Virus record (IMG/VR): IMGVR_UViG_3300037042_001212
Location: 1-64,000 of that record
Direction: 5' to 3' (one strand)
DNA from: a virus
DNA: 64,000 nt
Under the pieces are notes generated by a model. That model did not search any database and was not told the origin of the DNA. It worked only from the letters and a program-made list of their open reading frames with translations. The position numbers and the translations under genes are program-made. The first letter of the stretch is position 1. Each line of letters opens with the position of its first letter. Positions 13,557 to 20,688 of this stretch are shown here, one piece after another.

Positions 13557-14153
13557 ATGAAAACAACACTAAACGCAATTCGCAAGCATGACCCATGCGC
13601 TGATGGCTGGAAAAAACTGTTGCAATACTTGGGCAAAACCGAGGCTGATGACGAACCACTTTTAATCAGCACAATCTTGAGCAGCAACGGCCTCGATGAT
13701 GCGCTGTGGTGCTTATGCGCCGTTGATGGTCACGACAAAGAGATACGTCTCTTGGCTGTGGCGTATGCCCGGAAAGTGCAGCACTTGATGACTGACAACC
13801 GAAGCATTGCGGCACTTGATGTCGCAGAGCGACATGCTCATGGCAAAGCATCTGACGATGATTTGGCTGCTGCGGGGGCTGCGGCGGGGGCTGCGGTGGA
13901 TGCGGCGTGGGCTGCGAGGGCTGCGGCGAAGGATGCGGCGATGGCTGCGGCGTGGGATGCGAGGGCTGCGGCGAGGGATGCGGCGTGGGATGCGGCTGCG
14001 GTGGATGCGGGGGATGCGGCGTGGGATGCGGCGAGGGATGCGAGGGATGCTGCGAGGGCTGCGGCGAGGGATGCGGCGAGGGATGCGGAAAAAGAATCGC
14101 AGGCAATCATGCTGCTGGATGTTTGTAAAACGATAGAGGAGACTGAGAAATGA
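13557..14153 (+). CDS. Protein with Ala/Asp/Arg low-complexity repeat domain
   Basis: The 198-residue product has an ordinary N-terminal part (residues 1-102, [20 protein letters not shown] onward, with HAT-like helical segments). A run of about 75 residues follows, made of imperfect units [13 protein letters not shown] and AKDAA (103-177), then a short normal C-terminus. The repeat should form a long amphipathic helix. I recall phage proteins with this N-terminus and variable Ala-Asp repeats, of unknown function. The DNA repeat (GATGCGGCG-type units) is prone to slippage, so length may vary between relatives. Ribosome site GGGGGAG is strong. Confidence 0.8.
   Translation: MKTTLNAIRKHDPCADGWKKLLQYLGKTEADDEPLLISTILSSNGLDDALWCLCAVDGHDKEIRLLAVAYARKVQHLMTDNRSIAALDVAERHAHGKASDDDLAAAGAAAGAAVDAAWAARAAAKDAAMAAAWDARAAARDAAWDAAAVDAGDAAWDAARDARDAARAAARDAARDAEKESQAIMLLDVCKTIEETEK
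13867..14088 (+). repeat. GC-rich tandem repeat coding for Ala/Asp helix
   Basis: About 220 bases consist almost only of GCTGCG, GATGCG, GAGGGATGCG and GTGGGATGCG units in multiples of three. Several frames stay open across it, which explains the many overlapping shadow frames. It lies wholly inside the gene at 13557-14153. Expansion or contraction by unit would keep the frame. Confidence 0.8.
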
Positions 14154-14620
14154 CCGACACGAAGCCGACGATTGAGGAACAGATTGAATGGGCCGAAGTA
14201 TTGATTAAGTGCGATAGCGGTATTGCACCAGCAGTCCTCGCCAGCCTCAAGCGACTGCAAGCTATTGAGGCGCAGCCGGTGCCGGTGGAGCCTGCTTATA
14301 TCCGTCATTTACGCGCATTGTTAGGAGGGAAATGTGCAGATTTTTACGACATTGGATCAGATAATTTAAAGCTGATACTCGCGCATATCGACTCCCTGCA
14401 ATCCGCGCTACAGGTGGCGCAGCAGGAATTAGAAGTGCAAATGGTAGGCTGGTCTGACTGCGAAGAAAAACTCACAAAAGCCGAGGCCTGCAACAAGCAA
14501 CTGGTGGAGTTGTTGAAGGAATTGCTAGGTGCGCTGAAACATCCGGTGCCGCCGACACAAAAACAGTGGGATGCAATCGGGGTCGTATCAGACAACATTC
14601 TGCGGGAGATGGGGAAATGA
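14150..14620 (+). CDS. Coiled-coil hypothetical protein
   Basis: The 156-residue product begins in an ATGA overlap. The N-terminal third has TIEEQIEWAEVLIKCDSG, the middle LKLILAHIDSLQSALQVAQQ and QELEVQMVGWSDCEEKLTKA, then ELLKELLGALKHP. The heptad-like spacing of Leu and Ala suggests a coiled coil at residues 80-135. Proteins built from such modular leader and coil pieces are common in variable phage early regions. Function is unknown. Confidence 0.68.
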   Translation: MTDTKPTIEEQIEWAEVLIKCDSGIAPAVLASLKRLQAIEAQPVPVEPAYIRHLRALLGGKCADFYDIGSDNLKLILAHIDSLQSALQVAQQELEVQMVGWSDCEEKLTKAEACNKQLVELLKELLGALKHPVPPTQKQWDAIGVVSDNILREMGK

Positions 14621-14829
14621 TCAGCCATCCAGACAGAGTAGAACTTTACGGTAACGGGAAACTACTTGTTGCTCTTGACTCGTCAATAGTTCCGGCAGTC
14701 GGCAGTTTTGTCAGTATTCGCGGAGAAACGTGGAAAGTTGACCGCGTGACTTACGCCGTCGATTACGCTGACAAAATGATGGAGAGATACATGCGGGCAA
14801 ATGTTGAAATGAAAAAGGCTAAGAAATGA
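14617..14829 (+). CDS. Small hypothetical beta-rich protein
   Basis: The ATG at 14617 lies in an ATGA overlap with the upstream stop. The 70-residue product has strand-like segments VELYGNGKLLVALDSSIVP, FVSIRGETWKVDRVTYAVD, then a charged helix MMERYMRANVEMKKAKK. The pattern resembles a small barrel or SH3-like fold with a basic tail. Function is not recognised. It is coupled at both ends to its neighbours. Confidence 0.68.
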   Translation: MISHPDRVELYGNGKLLVALDSSIVPAVGSFVSIRGETWKVDRVTYAVDYADKMMERYMRANVEMKKAKK

Positions 14830-15155
14830 CCCTACCAACTGACAAGGTAAACGCTTTGTGGGTCAAAGCATCCGATGATGCGGAAGGTATGCGACTAGGT
14901 TACACAATGCAGCATCATTATTTCGCCGCCCTGATTCAGCGGGAGATGGATGCCGAGAACGCGGAACTGCGGAAGGATGCTATTAAATGGCTTGAAGATA
15001 ATCACACGCTGCATACATCAGTAGAAATTCTCTACGTTGTTGACGGCTATGAGGTTACAGTAATGCACGAAAACGGAGTCACGCCGCTTTCTAAAACTTA
15101 TCACGGCGAGACTTTGCTTACCGCCATCGACAGAGCAAGGAGCGCAAATGAGTAA
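14826..15155 (+). CDS. Hypothetical protein with ENAELRKDA linker
   Basis: The 109-residue product starts in an ATGA overlap. Residues 1-40 are helical (KVNALWVKASDDAEGMRLGY, YFAALIQREMDAENAELRKD) and 55-100 look beta-rich (VEILYVVDGYEVTVMHENG). The short coil AENAELRKDA is encoded by a 29-base DNA segment that is repeated exactly in the next gene. This kind of coil joins variable N- and C-terminal pieces in phage early proteins. Function is unknown. Confidence 0.7.
   Translation: MTLPTDKVNALWVKASDDAEGMRLGYTMQHHYFAALIQREMDAENAELRKDAIKWLEDNHTLHTSVEILYVVDGYEVTVMHENGVTPLSKTYHGETLLTAIDRARSANE
14952..14980 (+). repeat. 29-bp exact repeat, copy 1 (copy 2 at 15256-15284)
   Basis: The 29 bases starting GCCGAGAACGCGGAACTGCG are identical in two neighbouring genes, in the same frame, coding AENAELRKDA. 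The flanks differ. It may be a site of homologous exchange between modular genes; recombination between copies would delete 304 bases. Confidence 0.85.
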
Positions 15156-15420
15156 CGAAGCACTTGTAAAGCAGCTACGGAAGCTGGCACCTATATGCCG
15201 AGGCAAATCAGAGATTTACATTGAAAAGGCAGCGGACGAAATTGAACGGCTGCTGGCCGAGAACGCGGAACTGCGGAAGGATGCGGAACGGGAGTGGGTA
15301 GGTCTGGCGGATGAAGAGATCAAGGACATCGTAGGGCGCAATGACCCCGGTGGAATTGGTCGATACACACGGGATTTGTTCATGAAGATTGAGGATAAGT
15401 TAAGGGAGAAGAACGGATGA
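15148..15420 (+). CDS. Hypothetical protein with ENAELRKDA linker, second
   Basis: The 90-residue product has a good ribosome site (AAGGAGCGCAA before ATG) and overlaps the previous gene by 8 bases. It consists of a helical N-terminus (ALVKQLRKLAPICRGKSEIY, IEKAADEIERLLAENAELRK) and a C-terminal part with WVGLADEEIKDIVGRNDPGG and FMKIEDKLREKNG. The WxGLTDEEI-like motif at the junction is frequent in small phage proteins. Function is unknown. Confidence 0.7.
   Translation: MSNEALVKQLRKLAPICRGKSEIYIEKAADEIERLLAENAELRKDAEREWVGLADEEIKDIVGRNDPGGIGRYTRDLFMKIEDKLREKNG
15256..15284 (+). repeat. 29-bp exact repeat, copy 2
   Basis: Identical to 14952-14980 and in the same coding frame; see that entry. 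The direct orientation means a crossover would fuse the two genes in frame. Confidence 0.85.
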
Positions 15421-15623
15421 AACTGTTCATGAAGTCGCACTTTGAGAAGGAAGCGCGTGAGGTGAAGCCTCCGCTGGACTACGAAGCGGTCTGCGTGTCA
15501 TGCGCGGGCAAGCTGGGTGGTAAGGTGGATCGCTGGTTGAAGTCCAAATGGACACATGCGAAGTGCGATGTGTGCGGTCACAAGACTGAAGTGACAACCC
15601 CGAAAGAATTCATCTGGAGATAA
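15417..15623 (+). CDS. Zinc-ribbon small protein
   Basis: The 68-residue product starts in an ATGA overlap. It has two Cys pairs, AVCVSCAGKLGG (about 25-36) and AKCDVCGHKTEV (about 48-59), the spacing of a zinc ribbon, and ends TTPKEFIWR. Many phage early operons contain such ribbons, which may bind nucleic acid or a host protein. No closer assignment is possible. Confidence 0.75.
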   Translation: MKLFMKSHFEKEAREVKPPLDYEAVCVSCAGKLGGKVDRWLKSKWTHAKCDVCGHKTEVTTPKEFIWR

Positions 15624-15625
15624 TT

Positions 15626-15880
15626 ATGGAAATCTTTAAAATTATTATAGTGGTTGTTGCTATGGCCCTTGCGGTTTGGGTTTTGTACACGCTGGTTAAA
15701 CTGTCGGACAAAGCGAAGGATATGCCTGATGAAGCACCATACAAACTTGAAGCTACCGAAGACGTGGCCGTTTCTAATAAACCCAAGCGCAATTACACCA
15801 AGCGCAGCAGCTACTGGACAGCCAAGCGGAAAAAAGCAGCGGCCAGCAAAGCCAAGAAGCAAACCAGTAAATCTAAATGA
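15626..15880 (+). CDS. Single-pass membrane protein with basic cytoplasmic tail
   Basis: The 84-residue product has one N-terminal transmembrane helix, IFKIIIVVVAMALAVWVLY (about 3-22), an acidic stretch, and a strongly basic C-terminus with repeated Lys/Arg/Ala (YTKRSSYWTAKRKKAAASKA). It could anchor DNA or a replication complex to the inner membrane; this is inference. The ribosome site GGAGATAATT is good. No relation to the lysis genes is apparent. Confidence 0.72.
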   Translation: MEIFKIIIVVVAMALAVWVLYTLVKLSDKAKDMPDEAPYKLEATEDVAVSNKPKRNYTKRSSYWTAKRKKAAASKAKKQTSKSK

Positions 15881-15892
15881 GGAGGCATTGCT

Positions 15893-16465
15893 ATGAAGTG
15901 GGAAGAACGAATACTGGCGTATGAAAAAGCAACTGGTTTTCCACGCAGTATGTTTGTCGCAGCGGATGGCAGGGTTGTCGGTACATGGATCATGGGGAAC
16001 GACTACCGAGTGAAGTCAACATACTACGGCGGCTACCCTGCGGGATACCTTCGTAGAATCAAGGCGCTGTTTCCCGACAAGCAAAAGGTTCTGCACTTGT
16101 TCTCCGGCAAAGTAGACACGGCGCTGTTTCCGGGGGACACGGTGGATATCTTAGCTGCAAACAACCCTACATATGTAGACGACGCGCAAACGCTGACGAA
16201 GGTTCCGTTGCACTCTTACGATTTGGTTATGGCTGACCCCCCGTATAGCGTGGAAGACTGCGAACACTATCAGACCACAATGATAAAGCGTAACGTGGTG
16301 ATGCGTAGTCTCGGGGAGCGCTGTAGCCCGGGGGCGCATGTCGTGTGGCTGGATCAGGTGCTCCCCATGTATCGTAAAGACCAATGGGTTATGGAAGCAG
16401 TGATCGGTATGGTGAAAAGCACCAACCACCGGTTCCGCGTTATAACTATTTTTAGGAGGCGTTGA
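15893..16465 (+). CDS. DPPY-type DNA N-methyltransferase
   Basis: This 190-residue Rossmann methyltransferase has a SAM-binding motif VLHLFSGKVD (about 66-75) and the catalytic box LVMADPPYSVEDC (about 109-121, DPPY), typical of N6-adenine or N4-cytosine DNA methyltransferases. It lacks a large target-recognition domain. The order is SAM motif then DPPY. It likely modifies phage DNA against host restriction. The strong ribosome site GAGGAGG precedes the ATG. It is separate from the C5 enzyme at 8940. Confidence 0.83.
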   Translation: MKWEERILAYEKATGFPRSMFVAADGRVVGTWIMGNDYRVKSTYYGGYPAGYLRRIKALFPDKQKVLHLFSGKVDTALFPGDTVDILAANNPTYVDDAQTLTKVPLHSYDLVMADPPYSVEDCEHYQTTMIKRNVVMRSLGERCSPGAHVVWLDQVLPMYRKDQWVMEAVIGMVKSTNHRFRVITIFRRR

Positions 16466-16466
16466 T

Positions 16467-16646
16467 ATGATTACGCGAGACATCACTACAAACGGCATCA
16501 AGCGGACAATAACCGGCAAGCTCTTTGACGAGGAGTTGCGCGTCTACAGGATCGAAGGCGACATCACTGACACAGAAGAACTCAAGGCAATGGCACAGGA
16601 GCTGGCCTTCATGTTTAACTGCAGCAAAGTAACGCTGCGTATCTGA
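16467..16646 (+). CDS. Small hypothetical protein (59 aa)
   Basis: The start follows an excellent ribosome site, TAGGAGG, 7 bases before the ATG and immediately after the methyltransferase stop. The product begins MITRDITTNGIKRTITGKLF and ends in FNCSKVTLRI. Alternating strand-like and helical segments (VYRIEGDITDTEELKAMAQE) suggest a small alpha/beta fold. Family and function are not recognised. Confidence 0.7.
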   Translation: MITRDITTNGIKRTITGKLFDEELRVYRIEGDITDTEELKAMAQELAFMFNCSKVTLRI

Positions 16647-16655
16647 GGAGAAACC

Positions 16656-16844
16656 ATGAGACAAGACAAACTTGAAGCCGCCATCGCATACCTACGCGGT
16701 CGCAAGAAGTACAGCGTTGACCCCGGCTGCACGTTCGTGCCGACCAAGCCGGTGCAAACCGATGTGGCCGAGACCATCCGCAAGTACCGTATGGAGGTGG
16801 AGCAGGTGCCCATCATGACGTTTGTGCGTGGGAGAAAAAAATGA
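16656..16844 (+). CDS. Small paralogous protein, copy B
   Basis: The 62-residue product MRQDKLEAAIAYLRGRKKYS, with GCTFVPTKPVQTDVAETIR and the basic end RGRKK, is clearly a paralog of 12074-12259. The genes differ at many third positions, so the copies are old or came from two related phages. A strong ribosome site (GAGGAG) precedes it. The downstream order, a short gene, a zinc ribbon, then VRR-NUC, parallels copy A. Confidence 0.85.
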   Translation: MRQDKLEAAIAYLRGRKKYSVDPGCTFVPTKPVQTDVAETIRKYRMEVEQVPIMTFVRGRKK

Positions 16845-17023
16845 GACGCGTCTTTGCAGATGATGACGTTCCAAGAGACGCACCTCGCGAATTAAAACCG
16901 TGGGGTAAACCGTTTCGGTTGCAGACCGCTTGGCACACAGCGTTCCCGTGGGCTGATCTGGATAATGTTGGAAAAGAAGATACTGATGATATCTCGAAAG
17001 CAGTTGTCGTATGCCCGGAGTAA
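16841..17023 (+). CDS. Small hypothetical protein
   Basis: The 60-residue product starts in an ATGA overlap. Sequence pieces include RRVFADDDVPRDAPRELKPW and FRLQTAWHTAFPWADLDN, then an acidic end. It is aromatic- and proline-rich with no clear domain. Function is not recognised. Its 3' end overlaps the next zinc-ribbon gene by 13 bases. Confidence 0.6.
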   Translation: MRRVFADDDVPRDAPRELKPWGKPFRLQTAWHTAFPWADLDNVGKEDTDDISKAVVVCPE

Positions 17024-17190
17024 AGAACAAGCTGGCCACCGAAGCGGTTACGCGCACTACCGGAACACGCTGGTGCAGTCACTGTCAGAGACACAAGCCC
17101 ATTGAAGGCGGGCGCATGACGGGCGAGTCAAAGAAACCGCAGTACCGGCGCTGGATATGCGCCGGGTGTAACGCACGACGTACACACTAA
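17011..17190 (+). CDS. 59-residue zinc-ribbon protein
   Basis: The frame from ATG 17011 reads MPGVKNKLATEAVTRTTGTR and contains WCSHCQRHKPIEGG and, later, WICAGCNARRTH. The CxxC...CxxC arrangement with basic residues is a nucleic-acid-binding zinc ribbon or HNH-remnant-like fold. It precedes the VRR-NUC gene by 12 bases, matching the zinc-ribbon/VRR-NUC pair at 12256-12880. Confidence 0.7.
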   Translation: MPGVKNKLATEAVTRTTGTRWCSHCQRHKPIEGGRMTGESKKPQYRRWICAGCNARRTH

Positions 17191-17202
17191 AAGGAGTAAC
17201 AC

Positions 17203-17529
17203 ATGGCATCAACACCGGAGTCGAAAGTGAAGCGTAAAGTCAATGCGATACTTTCCGCGCTGGATTGCTACTTCTTTTACCCGATGACCGGGGGGTATGG
17301 CCGGTCTGGTGTGCCTGACATCATCGGGTGCTACAAGGGTTTGTTTTTTGGTATCGAGTGTAAAGCGGGCAAGGGCAAAGCCACCGCGCTGCAGTGCGCC
17401 AACATTGATGAGATCAACCGCACTGAGGGGCATGCGTTTGTTGTCCGCGAAGATACCGCCACGCTGGAGTTTATTCGAGAGGAACTGGATCATGGCCTTG
17501 CCAATGTCCGCGCTGTCGGAAGACAGTGA
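17203..17529 (+). CDS. VRR-NUC endonuclease, copy B
   Basis: The 108-residue product has the VRR-NUC core: MTGGYGRSGVPDIIGCYKG (catalytic Asp in GVPD), FFGIECKAGKGKAT (E-x-K) and ALQCANIDEINRTEGHAFVV. It is closer to phage-type VRR-NUC proteins than to copy A at 12521, with only motif-level similarity between the two. It probably cleaves branched intermediates in replication. Ribosome site AAAGGAGTAAC precedes it. The next gene overlaps its end by 38 bases. Confidence 0.9.
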   Translation: MASTPESKVKRKVNAILSALDCYFFYPMTGGYGRSGVPDIIGCYKGLFFGIECKAGKGKATALQCANIDEINRTEGHAFVVREDTATLEFIREELDHGLANVRAVGRQ

Positions 17530-17743
17530 AGAATCAAAGCAGGAGCACCTCAACTACATCACCAGTATCGTCTGTGAGTGCCTGTGGGGAGAGAACGGTC
17601 ATAAAGCGGTGCTCATACACTGCAATCCCGAAAACAAAGCGCTCGGGGTTTACGCGCTGAACGCTAACAACGAAGAGGTACAGATCATGATTCACGCTGT
17701 TGCACAGCACTACATCCAGCCGCGCCCCGAGGTGCTGCAATGA
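17492..17743 (+). CDS. Small protein upstream of DNA polymerase
   Basis: The start at ATG 17492 has GAGAGGA upstream and gives 83 residues: MALPMSALSEDSEESKQEHL, then CECLWGENGHKAVLIHCNPE and IMIHAVAQHYIQ. It overlaps the VRR-NUC gene by 38 bases and the polymerase start by ATGA. It contains no known domain. Tight coupling to the polymerase suggests a replication accessory role, which is inferred. Confidence 0.65.
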   Translation: MALPMSALSEDSEESKQEHLNYITSIVCECLWGENGHKAVLIHCNPENKALGVYALNANNEEVQIMIHAVAQHYIQPRPEVLQ

Positions 17744-19722
17744 GTCAGCCGTTTGAAGACCTGATCGTTTTGGACTTTGAGACTGCGTGGGACAAGAAGG
17801 AATACACGCTGTCGAAGCTGTCTACCGAAGCGTATATCAGAGACAAGCGCTTCAAGGCGTGGGGGTTGAGCTGGAAGTATTACGGGGAGGGGGTGGCTCA
17901 GTGGGTGAGCCACCGGGACATCCCTGCGTTCTTTCAGAGCATCGACTGGTCGAAGACTGGGGCGCTGGCGCACAACGCACAGTTCGACATCGCCATCATG
18001 TCGTGGGTCTACGGGCACATCCCGTGCTTCATTGTGGACTCGCTGAGCATGGCCCGGGCGCTACGCGGGGTGGAGGTGGGCAACAGCCTGCGCCGCCTCG
18101 CTGAGCAGTTTGGTCTACCCCCCAAGGGTGACGCTATCCACAGCACGGACGGCATACTGGACACGCTGCCGCTGCACGTTGAGCGAGAGCTGGCGGAGTA
18201 CTGTAACCACGACGTGTTTCTGTGCGAGGGGGTCTTCGATAACCTGCTCCCCGGGTACCCCGCCAGTGAGCTGCGTCTGATCGACCTGACCCTGCGCATG
18301 TTCGTGGACCCGGTGTTGAAGCTGGACCCGCACATGCTGACAGTGGCGATCGAGGAGGAGCGCGTCAAGCGGGAGGGGCTGCTCAACCGTCTGGGCGTGG
18401 TAGACAAGGACTTGGCCAGCAACGACAAGTTCGCCACGCTGCTGCGCTCCCTCGGCGTCGAGCCGCCCCTGAAGAAAAAGAAGCCGACGCCCAAGACCCC
18501 GAACCCGGAGGGCATGATCTTCGCGTTCGCCAAGAACGACGCCATGTTCCAAGCGCTGACCAACAGCGACAACGAGGACATCGCGCTGCTCTGCGAGGCA
18601 CGGCTGGCTGTCAAGAGTACGTTGGAGAGAACGCGGGCGCAGCGGTTCTTGGATATTTCTCAGCGAGGCACGCTCCCCGTACCGCTGAACTACTACGGGG
18701 CACACACTGGACGGTGGGCTGCGTCTCGTGGGTCGGGTTTAAATATGCAGAACCTGAAGCGGGGGTCGTTCCTCCGCCGCTCCATCATGGCCCCTCCGGG
18801 CCACCTGATCGTTGTGGCTGACCTCTCCCAGATCGAGCCCCGCGTGCTGGCGTGGCTGGCTGGATATCGAGACTTGCTGCAGATTTTTGCTTCAGGACAG
18901 GATGCCTACGCGGCGTTCGGTGCCAAGATGTTCGGCATACCCGGCATGACCAAGACGACGCACCCCGACCTGCGGCAGTCCGCCAAGTCCGCGCTGCTGG
19001 GCGCAGGGTTTGGGTTGGGGTGGGCGTCCTTCGCTGCCCAGCTGCTCACCGGCTTCCTCGGTGCACCGCCCACGCGCTACGACAGGGCGTTTGCAAAACA
19101 GCTTGGGGTAACCGGCGGTATGGTCAAGGACTTCATAGCCTATGAGCCCAACATGATCAAGGCGCTGGAGATTCCCCGACTGTGCACTGATGAAGAGATT
19201 GTTGTGCACAGCGTTGCAGCCAAGAGGATCATCGACGTGTATCGCGACGAGGCGAAGCCGGTGGGGGACTTCTGGGGTTTGTGCGATGACGTTCTGGTGA
19301 GATCGCTAGTGGGTGGGCGCGAGTACAAGCACAAGTGCCTGACCTTCCAGAAGGAGGCGATCCTGTTGCCAAACGGTTTACATCTGCGGTATCCTGATCT
19401 CACAGGAAAACCCGACGAAAAAGGCCGGGTGCAGTGGACTTACGGCGACAAGCACAAGAAGCTTTATGGAGGGAAGCTTACCGAAAATGTCGTGCAAGCT
19501 GTTGCTCGCTGCGTTATGACGGACGGCATGCTGCGGATACAGAAACGGTATCCCTGTGTTTTAACCGTGCACGATGAAGCTGTGGTGCTGGTGCCAGAGA
19601 ACGAAGCAGTTGAAGCAGAGAAGTGGGTGTTGGAACAGATGATCAAGGAGCCGAAGTATCTCCCGGGTATTCCACTAGACGCAGAGACAGGAGTGGGAGA
19701 ACGCTACGGTGACGCTAAATAA
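17740..19722 (+). CDS. Family A DNA polymerase with 3'-5' exonuclease
   Basis: This 660-residue replicative polymerase has an N-terminal proofreading exonuclease with Exo I LDFET (D12, E14), Exo II HNAQFD (79-83) and Exo III YCNHD (154-158). The polymerase domain has NYYGAHTGRWAAS (318-329), motif A VADLSQIEPRVLA (359-371) and motif C TVHDEAVVLV (about 610-619). There is no 5'-3' exonuclease domain. This layout is typical of phage PolA-type enzymes. The gene is coupled to an upstream small gene. It is the only DNA polymerase in the window. Confidence 0.96.
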   Translation: MSQPFEDLIVLDFETAWDKKEYTLSKLSTEAYIRDKRFKAWGLSWKYYGEGVAQWVSHRDIPAFFQSIDWSKTGALAHNAQFDIAIMSWVYGHIPCFIVDSLSMARALRGVEVGNSLRRLAEQFGLPPKGDAIHSTDGILDTLPLHVERELAEYCNHDVFLCEGVFDNLLPGYPASELRLIDLTLRMFVDPVLKLDPHMLTVAIEEERVKREGLLNRLGVVDKDLASNDKFATLLRSLGVEPPLKKKKPTPKTPNPEGMIFAFAKNDAMFQALTNSDNEDIALLCEARLAVKSTLERTRAQRFLDISQRGTLPVPLNYYGAHTGRWAASRGSGLNMQNLKRGSFLRRSIMAPPGHLIVVADLSQIEPRVLAWLAGYRDLLQIFASGQDAYAAFGAKMFGIPGMTKTTHPDLRQSAKSALLGAGFGLGWASFAAQLLTGFLGAPPTRYDRAFAKQLGVTGGMVKDFIAYEPNMIKALEIPRLCTDEEIVVHSVAAKRIIDVYRDEAKPVGDFWGLCDDVLVRSLVGGREYKHKCLTFQKEAILLPNGLHLRYPDLTGKPDEKGRVQWTYGDKHKKLYGGKLTENVVQAVARCVMTDGMLRIQKRYPCVLTVHDEAVVLVPENEAVEAEKWVLEQMIKEPKYLPGIPLDAETGVGERYGDAK

Positions 19723-19734
19723 CGAAAGGTGAAT

Positions 19735-20190
19735 ATGAAGACTTTGCAAATTGGTAGCCGCGACTACCAGATACATGTTGTTAATTACATACGCGGTGCT
19801 CTGGGTCAGATTTACTACAAAGCAGGAGTGATCGAGTTGGCGGAGCGTTGTGCTGTGAGCGGGTATAAATACTCAAAGCACGAACGCACGGTAGCGTTCT
19901 GGCACGAGGTAGTTCACGGCATCTTGGAAGATATGAAGAGCCTTGCCGCGTACGACGAGCGCTTCGTTACCAAGTTTTCTAGAGTCTTAACCGAAGTTCT
20001 TAAACAGGCGTATCCCAATGAACGTAACATGGTCACACAGCTCCTTAAAGGAGTTCGAGCAGTGCGCAAGAAAGTACCACGAGACAAAGGTGCTGAAGAA
20101 CTACCCGTTCGTAAAAAGCAAGGAAGCAGCATACGGCGACCTCGCACACAAAGCCGCCGAGATGTACCTAAAAGGAAACCCGCTCGATAA
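19735..20190 (+). CDS. HExxH zinc-metallopeptidase-like protein
   Basis: The ATG at 19735 (AAAGG upstream) is preferred over the GTG at 19729; the product is 151 residues. FWHEVVHGILEDM (H57, E58, H61) is an HExxH zinc site in a helical context, as in ImmA/IrrE-like and gluzincin-like phage proteins. The third ligand is not obvious. Residues after about 94 are read from the same DNA as the N-terminus of the downstream nuclease: 173 bases overlap, and this tail is highly basic (RKKVPRDKG, SIRRPRTQSRRD). Most of the conserved-looking part is before the overlap. It could cleave a host or phage regulator; not proven. Confidence 0.75.
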   Translation: MKTLQIGSRDYQIHVVNYIRGALGQIYYKAGVIELAERCAVSGYKYSKHERTVAFWHEVVHGILEDMKSLAAYDERFVTKFSRVLTEVLKQAYPNERNMVTQLLKGVRAVRKKVPRDKGAEELPVRKKQGSSIRRPRTQSRRDVPKRKPAR

Positions 20191-20677
20191 GGAGTTCGAG
20201 TTCATGCAGCCGGTGCTCGACGCACTGATCGCCAAGTCCGGTTCCAAGCATGCGGAGCTGAAGCTGGCAGCGACCAAGGACTTCGAGCCATGCAGCTGGT
20301 TCTCTAAAGAGACATGGGTGCGGGGCATCATCGACCTGTTGATTTTGGATGAAGAGAACAAAGTGGCGTGGGTTGTGGACTACAAGACCGGCAGCGACAA
20401 GTACCCAGATCGGGATCAGCTGGAGTTGATGGCGTTGCTGACGTTCGCGCACTACCCGCAGGTAGAGAAGGTCAACGCTGCGCTGCTGTTCGTTGTCAAG
20501 AACAGCATGACCAAGCACAAAGTGGACGCTGCGAGCACAGACAAGATTCTGTGGAGCTACCGAGAGCGTGTTGCGCGAATCGAAGATGCTTATGAGGCAG
20601 GTGTGTGGAACCCCAAGCAATCGGGGCTCTGCCCGTGGTGCCCTGTCAAGACCTGTGAATTTCACCCTGACCATTAA
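20018..20677 (+). CDS. PD-(D/E)XK nuclease, Cas4-like
   Basis: This 219-residue nuclease of the PDDEXK_1 group has N-terminal SHSSLKEFEQCARKYHE (C16 as first cluster cysteine), catalytic D106 in WVRGIIDLLIL, D-x-K in VVDYKTGSD (D121, K123), and Gln in DRDQLELMAL (Q134). A C-terminal GLCPWCPVKTCEF completes four cysteines for an iron-sulphur cluster. This is the compact Cas4/RecB-nuclease form common in phages. Its N-terminal 57 codons overlap the HExxH gene in another frame. A second nuclease of this class lies at 7921. Confidence 0.88.
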   Translation: MNVTWSHSSLKEFEQCARKYHETKVLKNYPFVKSKEAAYGDLAHKAAEMYLKGNPLDKEFEFMQPVLDALIAKSGSKHAELKLAATKDFEPCSWFSKETWVRGIIDLLILDEENKVAWVVDYKTGSDKYPDRDQLELMALLTFAHYPQVEKVNAALLFVVKNSMTKHKVDAASTDKILWSYRERVARIEDAYEAGVWNPKQSGLCPWCPVKTCEFHPDH

Positions 20678-20688
20678 AGGAGAACGGC

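Noticed and set aside
13867-14088. Multiple overlapping long frames in the GC-rich repeat
   Set aside because: Only the frame of 13557-14153 has a normal domain, ribosome site and coupled neighbours; the others (Gly/Cys-rich, Arg/Trp-rich, His/Pro-rich) are by-products of the repeat.
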